From Piscicola geometra (taxonomy: Eukaryota > Annelida > Clitellata > Hirudinida > Piscicolidae): DNA of 64,000 nucleotides. Location of the stretch: contig OX030956.1 in NCBI GenBank assembly GCA_943735955.1, positions 15,434,695 through 15,498,694 of the forward strand. The letters run 5' to 3'. Position 1 is the stretch's first letter; every line of letters starts with the position of its first letter. A program made the translations under genes and the position numbers. The notes under the pieces were generated by a model. That model had not been told where the DNA came from and did not search any database. It was given only the letters and a program-made list of their open reading frames with translations. This document shows positions 46,828 to 59,094 of this stretch, piece after piece.

Positions 46828-48960
46828 CAATCAATCACTAATAATTTGTATAGCGCCCTTTACTAAGTGAACAAAAGCGCTCAGCCATCACGTCTCAAAC
46901 AAGTACGTCTTCAGGCCTCGACGGAAAGTTATGAGTGACTTAGTTGAAGTTAAAGAAGAAGGTAAAGAATTCCATAAAAGAGGACCACAGTAAGAAAAAG
47001 AACGTTTAGCAAAAGAATGTTTAACTGGAAAACGAAAAGAAAGATTAAAGGTAGATGATCTTAGACCAGATTTAGGGGGTTGTTTAATTAGATTTTTAAG
47101 ATAAATTGGAGCATACAGTTATGAATTTTAAACATATTTAGGCATATTTAAAAGTCACTCTAGATCTCAAAGGTAACCAATGTAACAAACGAAGATAAGG
47201 AGAAATGTGAGAAAACTTAGGAGCACGAGCAACAAGACGAGCAGCACAATTAAAGGTTTTATTTAGAGGAGCTAAAGTAGTATCAGGGAGACCATAGTAA
47301 AGAGAGTTGCAATAATCAATCCTGGAGAGAACTAGAGAAGATACAAGAAGTTGCAAGGTAGGATCATCGAGAAAAGAAAGAAGCTGTTTAATACGACGAA
47401 TGTGGAAAGTAACAAGATTTAGAAACAGATAGAATTTGAGGAGCTAAAGACAAGTTAGAATCGAAAATAAAACCAAGGCTACGAATGGAAGATGAAGGGT
47501 TTAGAGAGAGTGAAGAGGGGGGAGGAAAAACTAAAGAAGGAAGAGATAGTAAAGACTTTGATTTTTTATTGAAATATTGGAGTTCAAATTTGTCCGGATT
47601 AAGTTTGAAAAACATAGAAGAAGCCCAAGAGATTATAGATTGAAGACAGAGAGTTATTTTATTAACAGTAAGGAAAAGAGAAGAGTCAGTGAAAGATGTT
47701 TAAATATAGGAGTCGTCAGCATAAATTTGACTGTTTAAAGAAGATGACGAAATAATATTAGGTAGTTCCGAGGTATAAAGAATAAAAAGTAAGGGACCAA
47801 GGATTGAGCCCTGTGGAACACCATATGATAAAGAAACAGAAGAACGAGAAGATTCAATTGATACATAGGAAGTTCGCTCAGAAAGGTAGGATTTAAGCCA
47901 GATAAGAGAGGAACCAGAAATATTAAAGGAAGAATCTAAAACATTTAATAAAAGAGTCAATCAATCAATCAATCAAATCAATTTCTATAGCGCTCTTTCC
48001 TCAAATTCAAGAGCGCTGGTAAATGAATTTGTTAAACAGATATGTCTTCAGATCCGTACGAAAAGTAAATAATGATATAGAAGTAGTTAAATAAGGAGGT
48101 GATGAGTTTCAAATATATGGACATCTTTAAAGAAGGGTCATCTAAGTAAGGTAATAATTGTCTAATACGTCAGTTTTCAATAGATAATACTATTATCATA
48201 ATAGACATAAACAGTCATGTGTAGAAGATTCGTTCTGACAGTCTGTCCTTCATCTGCAGAGCTCATTTGCCTTGTGAAGTAAGTAGCAAGTGGGTGCTTG
48301 CAAGCTGTGCACTGGTGTTCAAATTGAGGCCCTGGCACTTCTTCATAAACACAGTCATGTATTGAAGATTTGTTCTAACAGTCTGTCCTTCATCTGCCTT
48401 GTGAAGTAGGTAGCCAGTGGGTTTTTGCAAACTGTGCATTAGTGCTCAATTTGAGGCCTTGGCACTTCTTCCTTTTAAAATAGGTTTTTATTGTAGTCCG
48501 TTAGACAGTTATTGGTTGAAGATTTTAATTCCGAGAGCAAGATAAATTTAAAACCAGAAAACAAGAAAAGATATAAATTATAATTACTATAATTATTTGA
48601 AATTAAAAAAACTAAATTATTAGATAAGAAGACAAACTATTTAACAAAATCATTAAACGGTTAAAGCGGCTGCCAAGATGGCAGCTGCTAACCAAAGAGT
48701 ATGGTCGACAGTGTCAAAAGCCGCTGAAAAGTCAAGGCATAAAAGAAGAGAAGAGGCATTAGAATCAGAGGTTAAAATAAGGTCATTATAGAGTTTAAGT
48801 AAAGCAGTTTCAGTGGAGTGGCCAGTTCAGAAACCAGAGAGAAAGGAAGAAGTGAGTTTTTTTCTAGATAGAAGATTAATTGTTGAGAAATAACTTTTTC
48901 AATGACCTTAGAATAAAGGAAAGGTAGATAAAAAAAATTAAACATGAATTTTACATTTAT
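46828..48960 (-). pseudogene. CR1/L2-like LINE copy, family A, with nested insertions
   Basis: The 3' end is at the left (TCAATCAATCAATCACTAAT then TAGCGCCCTTTAC). Coding words on the minus strand, from the right: [17 protein letters not shown] and [15 protein letters not shown] (first RT Asp box) near 48850-48690. Then SLIWLKSYLSERTSYVSI and [20 protein letters not shown] (47960-47750), NSQIYADDSYI and [20 protein letters not shown]. Stops and frame changes are frequent. A family B fragment and the left arm of a foldback repeat interrupt it at about 47957-48680. Confidence 0.8.
47957..48165 (-). repeat. LINE family B 3' end
   Basis: Begins with CAATCAATCAATC, then AATTTCTATAGCGCTCTTTC and AAGAGCGCTGGTAAATG, as at 15770-15830. 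Inserted in the family A copy. Confidence 0.7.
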
Positions 48961-49392
48961 AATTGCATAATGCGGTATAATAATAACTCAAGCAAAATTC
49001 AAAACTATTGCGTGATAAGTTTTGGTGGGGCGAAGTGCTTTAACCGTTTAATGATTTTGTTTATTAGTTTGTCTTTTTATCCAATAATTTAGTTTTTTTA
49101 AACTTCAAATAATAATAAAAATTATAATTTATATCTTTTCTTTTTTTTTGGTTTCAAATTTATCTTGCTCTCGGAATTAAAATCTTCAACCAATAACTGT
49201 CTAACGGACTACAATAAAAACTCATTTTGAAAGGAAGAAGTTCCAAGGTCTCAAATTGAGCACCAATGCACTGCTTGCAAGCACCCACTGGCTACCTACT
49301 TCACAAGGCAGATGAGTTCTGCAGATGAAGGACAGACTGTCAGAACGAATCTTCTACACATGACTGTGTTTATGTCTATTATCTATTGAAAC
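48168..49392. mobile_element. foldback repeat with GTCATGTGTAGAAGATTC arms
   Basis: The left arm (48170-48680) and right arm (about 49022-49390) are inverted copies: TTTCAATAGATAATA, ATAGACATAAACA, GTCATGTGTAGAAGATTCGT, CTGTCCTTCATCTGCAGA and CATTAAACGGTTAAAG. The left arm repeats the middle unit twice (48205-48345, 48352-48475). LINE family A sequence occupies part of the space between the arms, so this may be an inverted rearrangement rather than one transposon. Confidence 0.6.
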
Positions 49393-49394
49393 CT

Positions 49395-49660
49395 GGTCGA
49401 GCTCAATGTCTTTAAAATTGAATCCACTAAAATTTGAACTTATATTTTTTGATAAAAATGGTAAACTAATTAATGATCCATGTAATTTTTCCTCTTATAC
49501 TATTGTTCCATCTAATCATAGTCGTAGCTTAGGATTTATTTCTGACTCAAAACTAACCTTATCAAACCAAATTCTATTTGTTACTAAATCTTGCTATTTT
49601 CATCTCAGACATATTAGAAATGATTACCTAATTATTACCCTTCTTTAAAGTTAAAAATTA
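49395..49660 (+). pseudogene. LINE family B fragment
   Basis: [20 protein letters not shown] and [20 protein letters not shown], nearly identical in the other orientation at 16300-16090. Confidence 0.75.
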
Positions 49661-49899
49661 AAATTGAATCTATTATATAATACAAAGTTTGGTTTTCCAA
49701 CAATTAGATTTCTCTTTACTATGTTTACTTTTATCAAAACTTCCGTCTATTTAAAATGTCAGCATCGTCGTCTTAGAATTTATCATTATCTTCATAATTA
49801 TCATCATCATTAATTTCACCGGAATCTACAACTATTAAGAAACTGAATAAATTTCAGATTGACAAAATCATTACGAATGATACTGCACGTGTTTCCACA

Positions 49900-50082
49900 A
49901 TGGCGATAAATCTTAGTAAAAGTATTGCTTGGAAAAGCTTTGTCAAAGTATTGGTTAATGGGTGCCATACAGAATTCGTGCAATGCAAAGACTGCAAAGT
50001 GTTGATTCAGCATTCAAATTCCTGTGGCACCTCTGGCATTCGGAAACACAGAAAAGCATGCACTGGCAGTTGCATCAAGTAA
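49900..50082 (+). pseudogene. BED zinc finger of the broken hAT transposase
   Basis: AINLSKSIAWKSFVKVLVNG, then VQCKDCKVLI and GTSGIRKHRKAC: the C-x2-C ... H-x4-C spacing of a BED finger that binds the transposon ends. The reading shifts frame after 50082 and continues to about 50215. Confidence 0.75.
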
Positions 50083-50387
50083 CGCAGAATACTCTTACAT
50101 TTGCTCAAAAGTCTGTTACGCCAAATTTAAAGAGTAATTTGTCCAAGTCCATTTCCCTATTTTGTGCTCAAGACATGAGAGCGTTCGCCACGGTTGAAGG
50201 TGGCTCAAAAACTCATCGATATTGGAGCCTCATAGGTAGCAACCACCACGGATTTTTCAAAATTGTCAATTTAAAAAAAAATAATATACATTTAATAGAT
50301 TTTTATTTGCCGATTGTGAATCTGTTTTTATTGTTTCAATATTCCAATGGGTTCAAAAGTTATTCAGCTTTTAAACTCGAATAAGTT

Positions 50388-50987
50388 GAACTTTCAGGAG
50401 AATTACGTACAGCACTGTTTGGCGTGAATAAATATGCGTTTCATGGACCAGGCTTTAAGAGTCTAACTTTATCACTATACTTTTTCATTATCTCTCATAT
50501 ATTGATGAAACTTTTTTTTTATGAATTAAAATTCAAATTAACAAATTAAATTAAAAGCTTATTTTGACAATTTAAATGAAAAAGTAACTTAATAGTGCTT
50601 TTGGGTCTCGTTCATGACGCCAGCATGATCAATTTGAATGATTTGAATGTTTTTTATCCTATTTAAGATATTGAAAACATTTTTGGCATTTTATTTTTTA
50701 CATGAAAAAAGGGCAAAAACAAGAACAAAAAATCGTATGAAATCCTAATCCGAAACCTTTTTCGAGTCTAAAGTTTAGAGGCATTTGGAGAGTCAAAAGC
50801 GTCAGAAAATAATTTCAAAGTTGACTTTCCAATTTTGATTTACAATTTTAACTATCATATTTTTTAATTCATGTTTTTATATGCTTTATTTGAATGTGAA
50901 TTAAATTATGAGACAAAATGGCGTGTAGTGAGCTTTTACGCATGCACTTTTAGTTATCTAGAAAGAACCTAAAACTCCTAAATGACA
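50388..50987. other. no gene seen
   Basis: AT-rich. It may belong to the interior or an intron of the broken hAT element. Confidence 0.35.
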
Positions 50988-51039
50988 GGCGATTCACCCT
51001 TTAAAAAAATTAAAAACGGACTTATTTTTTAAAATAAAA

Positions 51040-51545
51040 TTTTTAATATAAAGTAAAATTTTACAAATACAATAAAATTTTAAATATAAAATAAAATTTT
51101 AAATAGAAAATAAAATTTTAAATATAAAATAAAATTTTAAATATAAAAAAATTTTTTAAATATAAAATAAAATTTTAAATATAAAATAAAATTTTAAATA
51201 TAAAATAAAATTTTAAATATAAAATAAAATTTTAAATATAAAATAAAATTTTAAATATAAAATAAAATTTTAAATATAAAATAAAATTTTAAATATAAAA
51301 TAAAATTTTAAATATAAAATAAAATTTTAAATATAAAATAAAATTTTAAATATAAAATAAAATGTTAAATATAAAATAAAATTTTGAAGATGAAATAAAA
51401 TGTTAAATATAAAAGAAAATTTTAAATATAAAATAAATTTTAAATATAAAATAAATTTTAAATATAAAATAAATTTTTAAATATAAAATAAAATTTTAAA
51501 TATAAAATAAAATTTCAAATATAAAATAAAATTATAAATATAAAA
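51040..51545. repeat. AAATTTTAAATATAAAATA array
   Basis: About 27 units of 18-19 bp, the same unit as at 37660-40540. Confidence 0.9.
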
Positions 51546-51729
51546 TAATTTATTACATTTAAAATACTTTATTAAAACAAAATAATTTATTACATTAAAA
51601 ATACTTTATTAAAACAAAATAATTTATTAAATAAAAAATAATTTATTAAATAAAAAATAATTTATTAAATAAAAAATAAATTATTTAACAAAAAAATAAA
51701 TTAATAAATACAATGCACTCTTTTCAACC

Positions 51730-52135
51730 AGTTATTTTATAATTATCTATTTATTTTATAATTATCTATTTATTTTATAATTATCTATTTATTTCATAAT
51801 TATCTATTTATTTTATAATTATCTATTTATTTTATAAATATCTATTTATTTTATAATTATCTATTTATTTTATAATTATCTATTTATTTCATAATTATCT
51901 ATTTATTTTATAATTATCTATTTATTTTATAATTATCTATTTATTTTATAATTATCTATTTATTTTATAATTATCTATTTATTTTATAATTATCTATTTA
52001 TTTTATAATTATCTATTTATTTTATAATTATCTATTTATTTTATAATTATCTATTTATTTTATAATTATCTATTTATTTTATAACTATCTATTTATTTTA
52101 TAATTATCTATTTATTTTATAATTATCTATTTATT
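51730..52135. repeat. TTATTTTATAATTATCTA array
   Basis: About 23 units of 17-18 bp, very uniform. Confidence 0.9.
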
Positions 52136-52863
52136 TTTTAAAAATATAACTCTTTTATAATTTTTTATATATTTTTTAGATATATTTTATAATTTTTTAT
52201 ATATTTTTTAGATATATTTTATAATTTTTTAGATATATTTTATAATTTTTTATATATTTTTTAGATATATTTTATAATTTTTTATATATTTTTTAGATAT
52301 ATTTTATAATTAAAAAAAATAATTTGCTATTTATTTTATCTTTTTAAATAAATTTATTTATTCATTTTATAATTTTTTCATAGTTTTTCATTTATTTGAA
52401 AAAATTATAGTTTTTTATATTTTTCATTATTTAAAAAATATTAATTTTTTATTTTATTTTAGCAAAATACCTATAAAAAATAAAGTCCGTTTTTAACTAT
52501 TTTAAGGAGTGAATCGGTTAAGGGGTGAATCGGTTATGGGGTGAATCGGTTGAAGGGCGAATCGGTTATGGGGTGGATTGGTTGAGGGCCGAATCGTTTA
52601 TGGGGTGAATCGGTTAAGGGGTGAATCGACTGCATCCCGTCCACTTTTGACTAATCCCCCCCACCCCCCGAGTTGTGGATGTCCAAAACATATAATTCAA
52701 CGAACTTAAACCAATGAATACTTTGGGCAAATTTGAAACAATATGTTTAATTATATTTATTTAGAAATTCCAAATATTTTGAAGAAATGAAATAATAACT
52801 GTTCAAAATCATTTTAGTAAATCAGTGTAATAAAAATGTAATAAACAAATTATCCACCATCGT

Positions 52864-53971
52864 TCAATCAACAGAAAATTCTGACTTAAGCCATTCAAAC
52901 ATGTTTCGTATAATTAAAACATATGTTTTTGAATCTTCAATTGCTAATTGAGTGGCAGCCTCTTCTTCTTCTGCCATATGTTCACTAGCAGGAATATTGC
53001 AGTGGATGACCTTATGTTTTTTCATTACCGCTTGTGATGGAAAATATTTGCCACAGAAACATATTCTCTTATTCTCTGATTTTTTACCAGCCACCGATGG
53101 ACAATAGAGATCAAAAGGCATGCTACTGTAACTGTGATTGGGCTCCAGACCAATCAGTGCAATCCTCTGAAACAGTGATCCAAAAATACCACTACTACTA
53201 CCAATAGCTGAGGCATAACGCCTGCTTCATGACTAATAAAAGATACCGGGGCTGGAATGAAGCGTTTGGGAAATAGTTCATTATAGTTGGTTTGTCTTGC
53301 TCCACAGCATGTAACATCATTACATTTGATGATCTGGAGAAAATATTGAGACTGTTGCACATGATTCAAACATCAATTCTCAGAAGGAGATGGAAGATTT
53401 GGGCTTGTGCGTTCATATTTTAGCCATCAATGACAGCCTGACCCCAAACTTTAGCGAGTATTTCCCCTGCCTTTTTAAAGTTTGCTTTTTCCAAGTTTTG
53501 ATCCATAGTTTTACCATTTCCGTCCAAGTGGGATCCAAAATGATCATGGGGAAGAATGAGGCCTGACAGGTCATGAGAAAACGGGGCCATTCGTCGTCCT
53601 ACCACATTGTAGGCACTGTGACCCGGACCATGACACGCTATAAAGAAAGCATAATGATTGGGCTTTGTAAACAATTTATACGCAGCATTTAATGTTTTTG
53701 GATAACGTGGCTTCTCGTCTGGGCCTCCGTCAACGGTAATAATTACTATAGGCTTTACTAATCCACCATTTGTACATGCCACATTCTTGAAAATATCAAG
53801 AGAGACAAGTACATCACAATCTACAACATGTGATGCAGCAGTACTGGATTCATGTTTACCACTACTTATTGCTATGGATGTTGGTCCGGAATAGGTCACA
53901 CGACCATCCTTGATAGTACATGCGGCATAAACCGAAGGTATTAGTTTATGTTTATCTGCCACAACCCACAA
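52864..53971 (-). pseudogene. conserved VDGGPDE/HDHFGSHLD protein of unknown function, degraded
   Basis: The frame 53971-53420 gives 183 residues with VIITVDGGPDEKPRYPKTLN, ACHGPGHSAYNVVGRRMAPF and LILPHDHFGSHLDGNGKTMD, ending KVWGQAVIDG. A break follows. The reading resumes at 53369-53154 with NHVQQSQYFLQIIKCNDVTC and RFIPAPVSF. After another break, 53121-52864 gives MPFDLYCPSVAGKKSENKRI and a zinc-finger-like CFCGKYFPSQAVMKKHKVIH. From memory, multi-copy proteins with this order occur in many invertebrate genomes and lack a known function. The conserved acidic residues (VDGGPDE, HLD) suggest an RNase H-like or transposase fold, but that is inference. Breaks make this copy a likely pseudogene. 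Confidence 0.6.
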
Positions 53972-54530
53972 TATCTATACATTTTAAAATAAAGTCAAAT
54001 TCAAATATTTCAGTCATTTTTTAACCCCAACACAGAATAAAAATCCTTAAAAATTTTCTGGAAAAACCTCAAGAATTGTTATTTGAGATTTTATTGTATT
54101 TGACAAATCAAACTTTAAGAAAATATTTAAATAATAATAATCAAGCGTATTTATTGTTATTGAACCTATCTTTTTTGAATATAACCTGTTTGTGAAAGAT
54201 TGTTTGGGTTTGCATTCCAACTCTTTTGTCATTAAACTAGATGTATTTTGCAGTAAATTTATGCAAAACTACTGCACTCAAAATACACTACAATGTGGAT
54301 ATCCACATCGTCCTAAACCCTCATCTCCCCTTGTCCACTTTACTCCACTTTTTGCTGAACCTCCCCTCCCTCCTTTTGTGTGGACGTCTTTTATGGATGG
54401 CCCCCATCCAGAAATATTCTTGAGGAGATGAATGAAATCTGCATGGTAATTTTTCACAATTTTTTCATACATATTTATATAAGATAACTATCCACATGTT
54501 TTAATATTTCAAATATGACTTTATGATTCC
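53972..54530. other. no gene seen
   Basis: AT-rich flanks of the degraded gene. 54310-54430 is slightly CT-rich. No motif recognised. Confidence 0.35.
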
Positions 54531-54789
54531 AGGAATATAGTATTCAATCATTAGACTTTTATACCTTCACGACTGACAATGCAACAAATGTAAAAAAGGC
54601 TTTTAACAAGTCTGATGAAATGAATTGGCTGGGCTGTTCTGTTCATGATTTTAATCTTGCATTATCCAAAAAGTTTTCTGAGTTGGCAGCAAATAACCCA
54701 ATATCATTATTAAATGAAAATGCTAAAGATGTTGTAAAATACGTCAAGAAGACTGGGTATTTAACTCTCACATTTTTTGAACAGTACAA

Positions 54790-56380
54790 AATTTGTTTAA
54801 AATTTATATTTTAATTTCAACATAATTTTTTATAAAATTTTATTTTTTTATAGCAAGAAAAAAAAAGCTTTTAAACATGGAAAAACAAAAAAACACAAGA
54901 ATCATCTACAAGATTTGATTCAATTTATTTCATTTTTAAATCAGTATATGGGTTAATCCAGAATCGATTACAGACTTACGATTTGCAGTGTCTTACTTGT
55001 TTTTAAAAAGAATGGTAAATCGCATCCAAGACTGGATGCATTTAAAAAAAATAAAAATATTATTCATGTAAAATATTAATAAAAAATACTACAATATACT
55101 TTCTAGCTATATAAAAGTTGAAAAAGGGCTGAAAAAGCATGTCTTAAATTTTGTTTTAAATATTAAATATTTAGGTTTATGTTTTAGTTAATTCTATCCG
55201 GTTTAATTTAATCAGTCGAAGGCATATTTAAAAACGCGTTTTTAATTTTCTCGATTTTAAAATACTCAATTTATATGAGTTTATGGCTATTTTGTACATT
55301 CACAAAATTTCTTTTCTGATTCTAACGTCCTGCTGATCATCTCGATATATTAAGCAACAAGTGAGTAATATATAATTTTTTCTCAATACAGTTCATGTGT
55401 ACAGAGAGACAAATGTGAAATATTGGGCTCTTATGTTTTTTTTCGTAGAACTATATCATTATTTTATATCATGCACACAATGGCAAAATGTCCCGACTCT
55501 CATAATACTAGTATTAGGTGTCACGAATTTACAGTAGTTTTTGTATATTATTAAATGAAGAATGCATTGAATGAAGAGTATTTTGACAATAAGCATCGTC
55601 TAATAATATTTTCCACGAAACTTCTAAACTAGTAAAATAGCCCTATTATAGATCCCATTGTGGGAATCGGGACATTAATAAACTCTTGGTCGGCTTGTTA
55701 GTATAGATTTTTTACAATACTAGGTTCTTTTAAAATAATTGAAGTTTTCACGTTAAGAAGTAATTGAATAGGAATTAAATTATTTTCAAAAACCATTTTA
55801 TTAAGTGAATTTTAGCTGAAAATAATAAGTTACGGAGATTCAAATGGCCGTCATAACGCACAACATTTTCAAATATTGATTTCAAATTTCTCATTACGCA
55901 GAATATTTTTAACAATTGTGAGAAAAAAAGAGGAAAAATGAAAACTACACAAAAAATAAATTCAAAAATTTCATATTGTTTTTTAGATTAGGTTTTATGG
56001 CTCATTGATAATTTGAAAAACTATTTGCTCAGTTAAAAAAGATTAATGAAATTAGTGTGTTTGAAATGGTTTTCATACTCTATGATACATACATGAGTTA
56101 CATAAAGCAAGTTTTTTTGAAATTGAAAATCTAAATATAAAGTCAAATCTGGATTAACCCATATGATGCAATGGATTCTTTAGAGATTATTCATAAGCAA
56201 ACTCCTAAGCATGGAAATCTCTATTTAATCGGTTACATGACATTTAAACACACGACACGCTGTGATTATCTGTCCATATGTTTATCTGTCGTGTGATTAT
56301 CTGTCACTGTGTTTATCTGACGTGTGATTAAGTGTCTGTGATTAAGTGTCGCGTGATTATCTGTCGTGTGTTTAAATATC
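54790..56380. other. interior of the broken hAT element, no further domain recognised
   Basis: Mostly AT-rich. 56262-56385 is a simple array of GTGTGATTATCTGTC-like words (TGTTTATCTGTCGTGTGATT). Confidence 0.4.
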
Positions 56381-57289
56381 GGCACACCATTTAATCGACA
56401 CTCCTCACTTGAAAGAAGTATTAAATACAATAGAAATGTATAACGAAGCCACCATTGCATTGTCAATGTCAAAATCAACATTACATTTGAAGTTTTTATG
56501 GCGAGTCCAAATATTAGAGAGATTAGAACAAATGTGTGATGAGAAAAACTTATCAAATGAAATTAAACTGGTTAGTTAATTTTTTTAATTTTGTAAATTA
56601 ATACTTTGAATTTTTAATTTCTAGTTGATTGTTCCGTTGATCATTCGACAAAACAAAAGATGCCCATTGATCTTATTCATATAGCAGCATGTCTGTTGCA
56701 TCCCCAGTATAAAAGAATAAGGAGAAAAGAGTTTGGGATAGAACAAGAAATAAATACAAAAAATTTATTAGAGAAAATTTAATTCCATTTTGTACAGCCA
56801 GACCAAGCTGCAGTTCTGTTGAAAAAAATACAAATGTGTTTATTTAGACTAATTATTTCTGTTTTTATAACGTAAAAATTATAATACAATTTTCATACTA
56901 TCAAATTATACGAATAATTTTATTTTTACAGTTATGGAGAACAGAAATGTTTTGGAAAAAAAATATGTCTTACATTATTGAGGAATTAATAGTAATGAAC
57001 AAAGAAAAAAAACAGAAGAAGATGAACTGTACAACTATTCACAATTACGTCCTACCAAAATTGGAGATGATGAAGACGTTTTATTTTATTGGAGTGAAAT
57101 TAACAATTTTCCAATACTACAAGAAGTAGCCAACATTTTGATTAGTATACCTGCAAGTATACGTCAACCATGGCATAAAAATAAATGTATATTTATTAAT
57201 ACATTGTGAGTGTAGTTATAGTGATAGCTGTCTAAAACAAAAATATTTTTTGCTTACTTAAATACTCTGTCACCTTGTTTTTTTTACCA

Positions 57290-57365
57290 CTATGGCGTAG
57301 GCGGGAATCCTGAGGGGGTCCTAGAGTCCACCTTTACAAGGACCCCCTCACTCTTTAAAAAATAC
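57290..57365. repeat. GGGGGTCCT palindromic repeat
   Basis: GGCGGGAATCCTGAGGGGGTCC followed shortly by its partial inverse (AGGACCCCCTCA). A related stretch is at 24066-24100 (GGCGGCGATCCTGTGGGGGT). Confidence 0.5.
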
Positions 57366-57929
57366 ACATTTTTCAACTCTAATTTTGATACTAGCCTAAT
57401 CGTCAACCATGGGATAAAAAAATGCTAATACAGTAATACATTGTAGGTATGTATGGGCAGCATAACATCTTAACATGGACCCCCCTCAGTTTTTCAAATA
57501 CAATAATTTCTCAACTCCTATCTTAATACCAGTGTTATTTTCGTAACGAAAACGAAAACGAAAACGACAATTCTGAATAATCGTTCCACGAAAACGAAAA
57601 TAAAAACTAAATTTATTTTCAAAACGAAAACGAAAATAAAAACTATAATTATTTGCAAAACGAAACTGAAATAAAAACTATGATTATTTCCAAAACGAAA
57701 ATTAAATAACTTTTTATGATATGCCATAATATACAAATAAAAATTTATATAAAAAATATATGTCTTTGGCCTTTATGAAACTAGTGCCATTTGTAAAACG
57801 TTATATTATTACTGCTTCGCTTTGTCAACTAAATTATCACTTATTTTAATCGTAAATTTGTTATTATACTTCAAATTTGTTATTAATCAATAATTTACGT
57901 AATCGATTCTTATAATATTTCAAATTTAA

Positions 57930-58916
57930 ATGACAATGAGTTTATCACGTTCATTTGCTGGTAGAAAGAAAGAAAGCGAAATTTGGAAATATTTTACATA
58001 TCCTTCAGAAAATGACAAAAGTACATGCATCGTTGAAGTATCGACGACCAAAGACGGACAGAAAGTATTATGCAACGCAACACTTAAAGGAAAAAATCCG
58101 ACAAACCTCAAGGTTCATCTCTCTAGCTACCACAAAAAGTTTTTTCAAGAATTCGAGGAAATTGAATTAGTCAGAAAGAAGAATTGTGAAAAGATTAAAA
58201 GTAATGAAAATTCCGTTCAACAAACTATTAGTTTTGAAAAAATACGACGAAAACAGTTTTGTATTCAAGTAAGTGCGAAGAATATTTGAAGAGACAAGAC
58301 TCCTTATTAAAATTATTTGTAAACACAAACATCCCATTAAATCTAGTATCTAATAAACATTGTAAAAACTTTGTGGAAACATTGGAAATAAAATGTAAAA
58401 TGCCAGGTAATTTTGTTTATTTTATCTTATTCAAAATGTAAAAAGTATTACCATATATTGTAGAAATTTATTTGAGCAATTACAATGGTTGTTGTTCATT
58501 ATAAATGATTACAACATATTGTACAAAAATAGTGGGGATCAATTATTGAATTTTTTTTTCAGGCCCATCAAAGTTACTGGACTTATTAAAAGACAAATAT
58601 GATGAGGGTTGCAAAATTCTGAAAGACTCATTGAAGAATGTTCGAAGAATAGTTATATGTTTAGATATTTGGACCAAAAAAGGTTTAACATCATCATATG
58701 TTGGGATTTCAGCATGCTGTTTCAATCCACAGAGTAGCAAACCGTGTCATTACTTTTTAAACCTAATTCAACTTAATCATCCCCACACTGGAGAAAAACT
58801 TGCTGAGTGTTTATCAAAGTGTCTCGCTGATTGGAATATAGAACCAAATAAAATAATTTTAATCATATCTGATAACGGTTCAAATATTTCAAAAACTGTG
58901 CGTATTCTTCAAAATA
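57930..58916 (+). pseudogene. hAT transposase copy 2, N-terminal part
   Basis: [20 protein letters not shown], a BED-like region and [13 protein letters not shown] frameshift near 58255 is absent from copy 1. Exon 2 begins after ttttttcag at 58563 with the [14 protein letters not shown] and [14 protein letters not shown] motifs. Confidence 0.8.
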
Positions 58917-59055
58917 AGCAATCAATCAATCAATCAATCACTAATAATTTATATAGCGCCCTTTATTAAGCGAACAAAAGCGCTCAGCTATCACGTCCCA
59001 AACAAGTACGTCTTCAGGCCTCGACGGAAAGTTATGAGTGACAAAGTTGAAGGTA
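58917..59055 (-). repeat. LINE family A 3' end, severely 5'-truncated
   Basis: ATCAATCAATCAATCAATCA then TTATATAGCGCCCTTTATTA and CAAGTACGTCTTCAGGCCTC, as at 46828-46945. About 140 bp long, it marks the left break in hAT copy 2. Confidence 0.75.
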
Positions 59056-59094
59056 AATTGAAACTAACTATACTAATTGTGAAATTATCATTAA

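Larger units (their letters stand above)
50988..52638. mobile_element. foldback element, GATTCACCCC family, copy 3 (left arm truncated)
   Basis: The right arm (52497-52638) has about eight GGGGTGAATCGGTT units and the terminal GTGAATCGACTGCATCCC. The left side keeps only one GATTCACCC before the AAAAACGGACTTATTTT core. The interior is AAATTTTAAATATAAAATA and TTATTTTATAATTATCTA arrays. With the left end lost, no target duplication can be read. Confidence 0.8.
49890..57230 (+). mobile_element. second hAT-type transposon, broken into pieces
   Basis: Three coding islands on the plus strand in hAT order. 49899-50260: BED finger and the 'AQDMRAFATVEGG' motif. 54535-54760: TFTTDNATNVKKAFNKSD and MNWLGCSVHDFNLALSKKF (catalytic Asp region and the GCS..H box). 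56400-57170: LKEVLNTIEMYNEATIALSM, IDLIHIAACLLHPQYKRIRR and LFYWSEINNFPILQEVANIL (dimerisation region). The spaces hold the third foldback element (50988-52638) and the minus-strand gene at 52864-53971. Ends not determined. Confidence 0.6.

Noticed and set aside
58543..58740. Minus-strand frame [16 protein letters not shown] (also at 30879-31076 plus)
   Set aside because: Antisense of the hAT transposase exon 2 in both copies.
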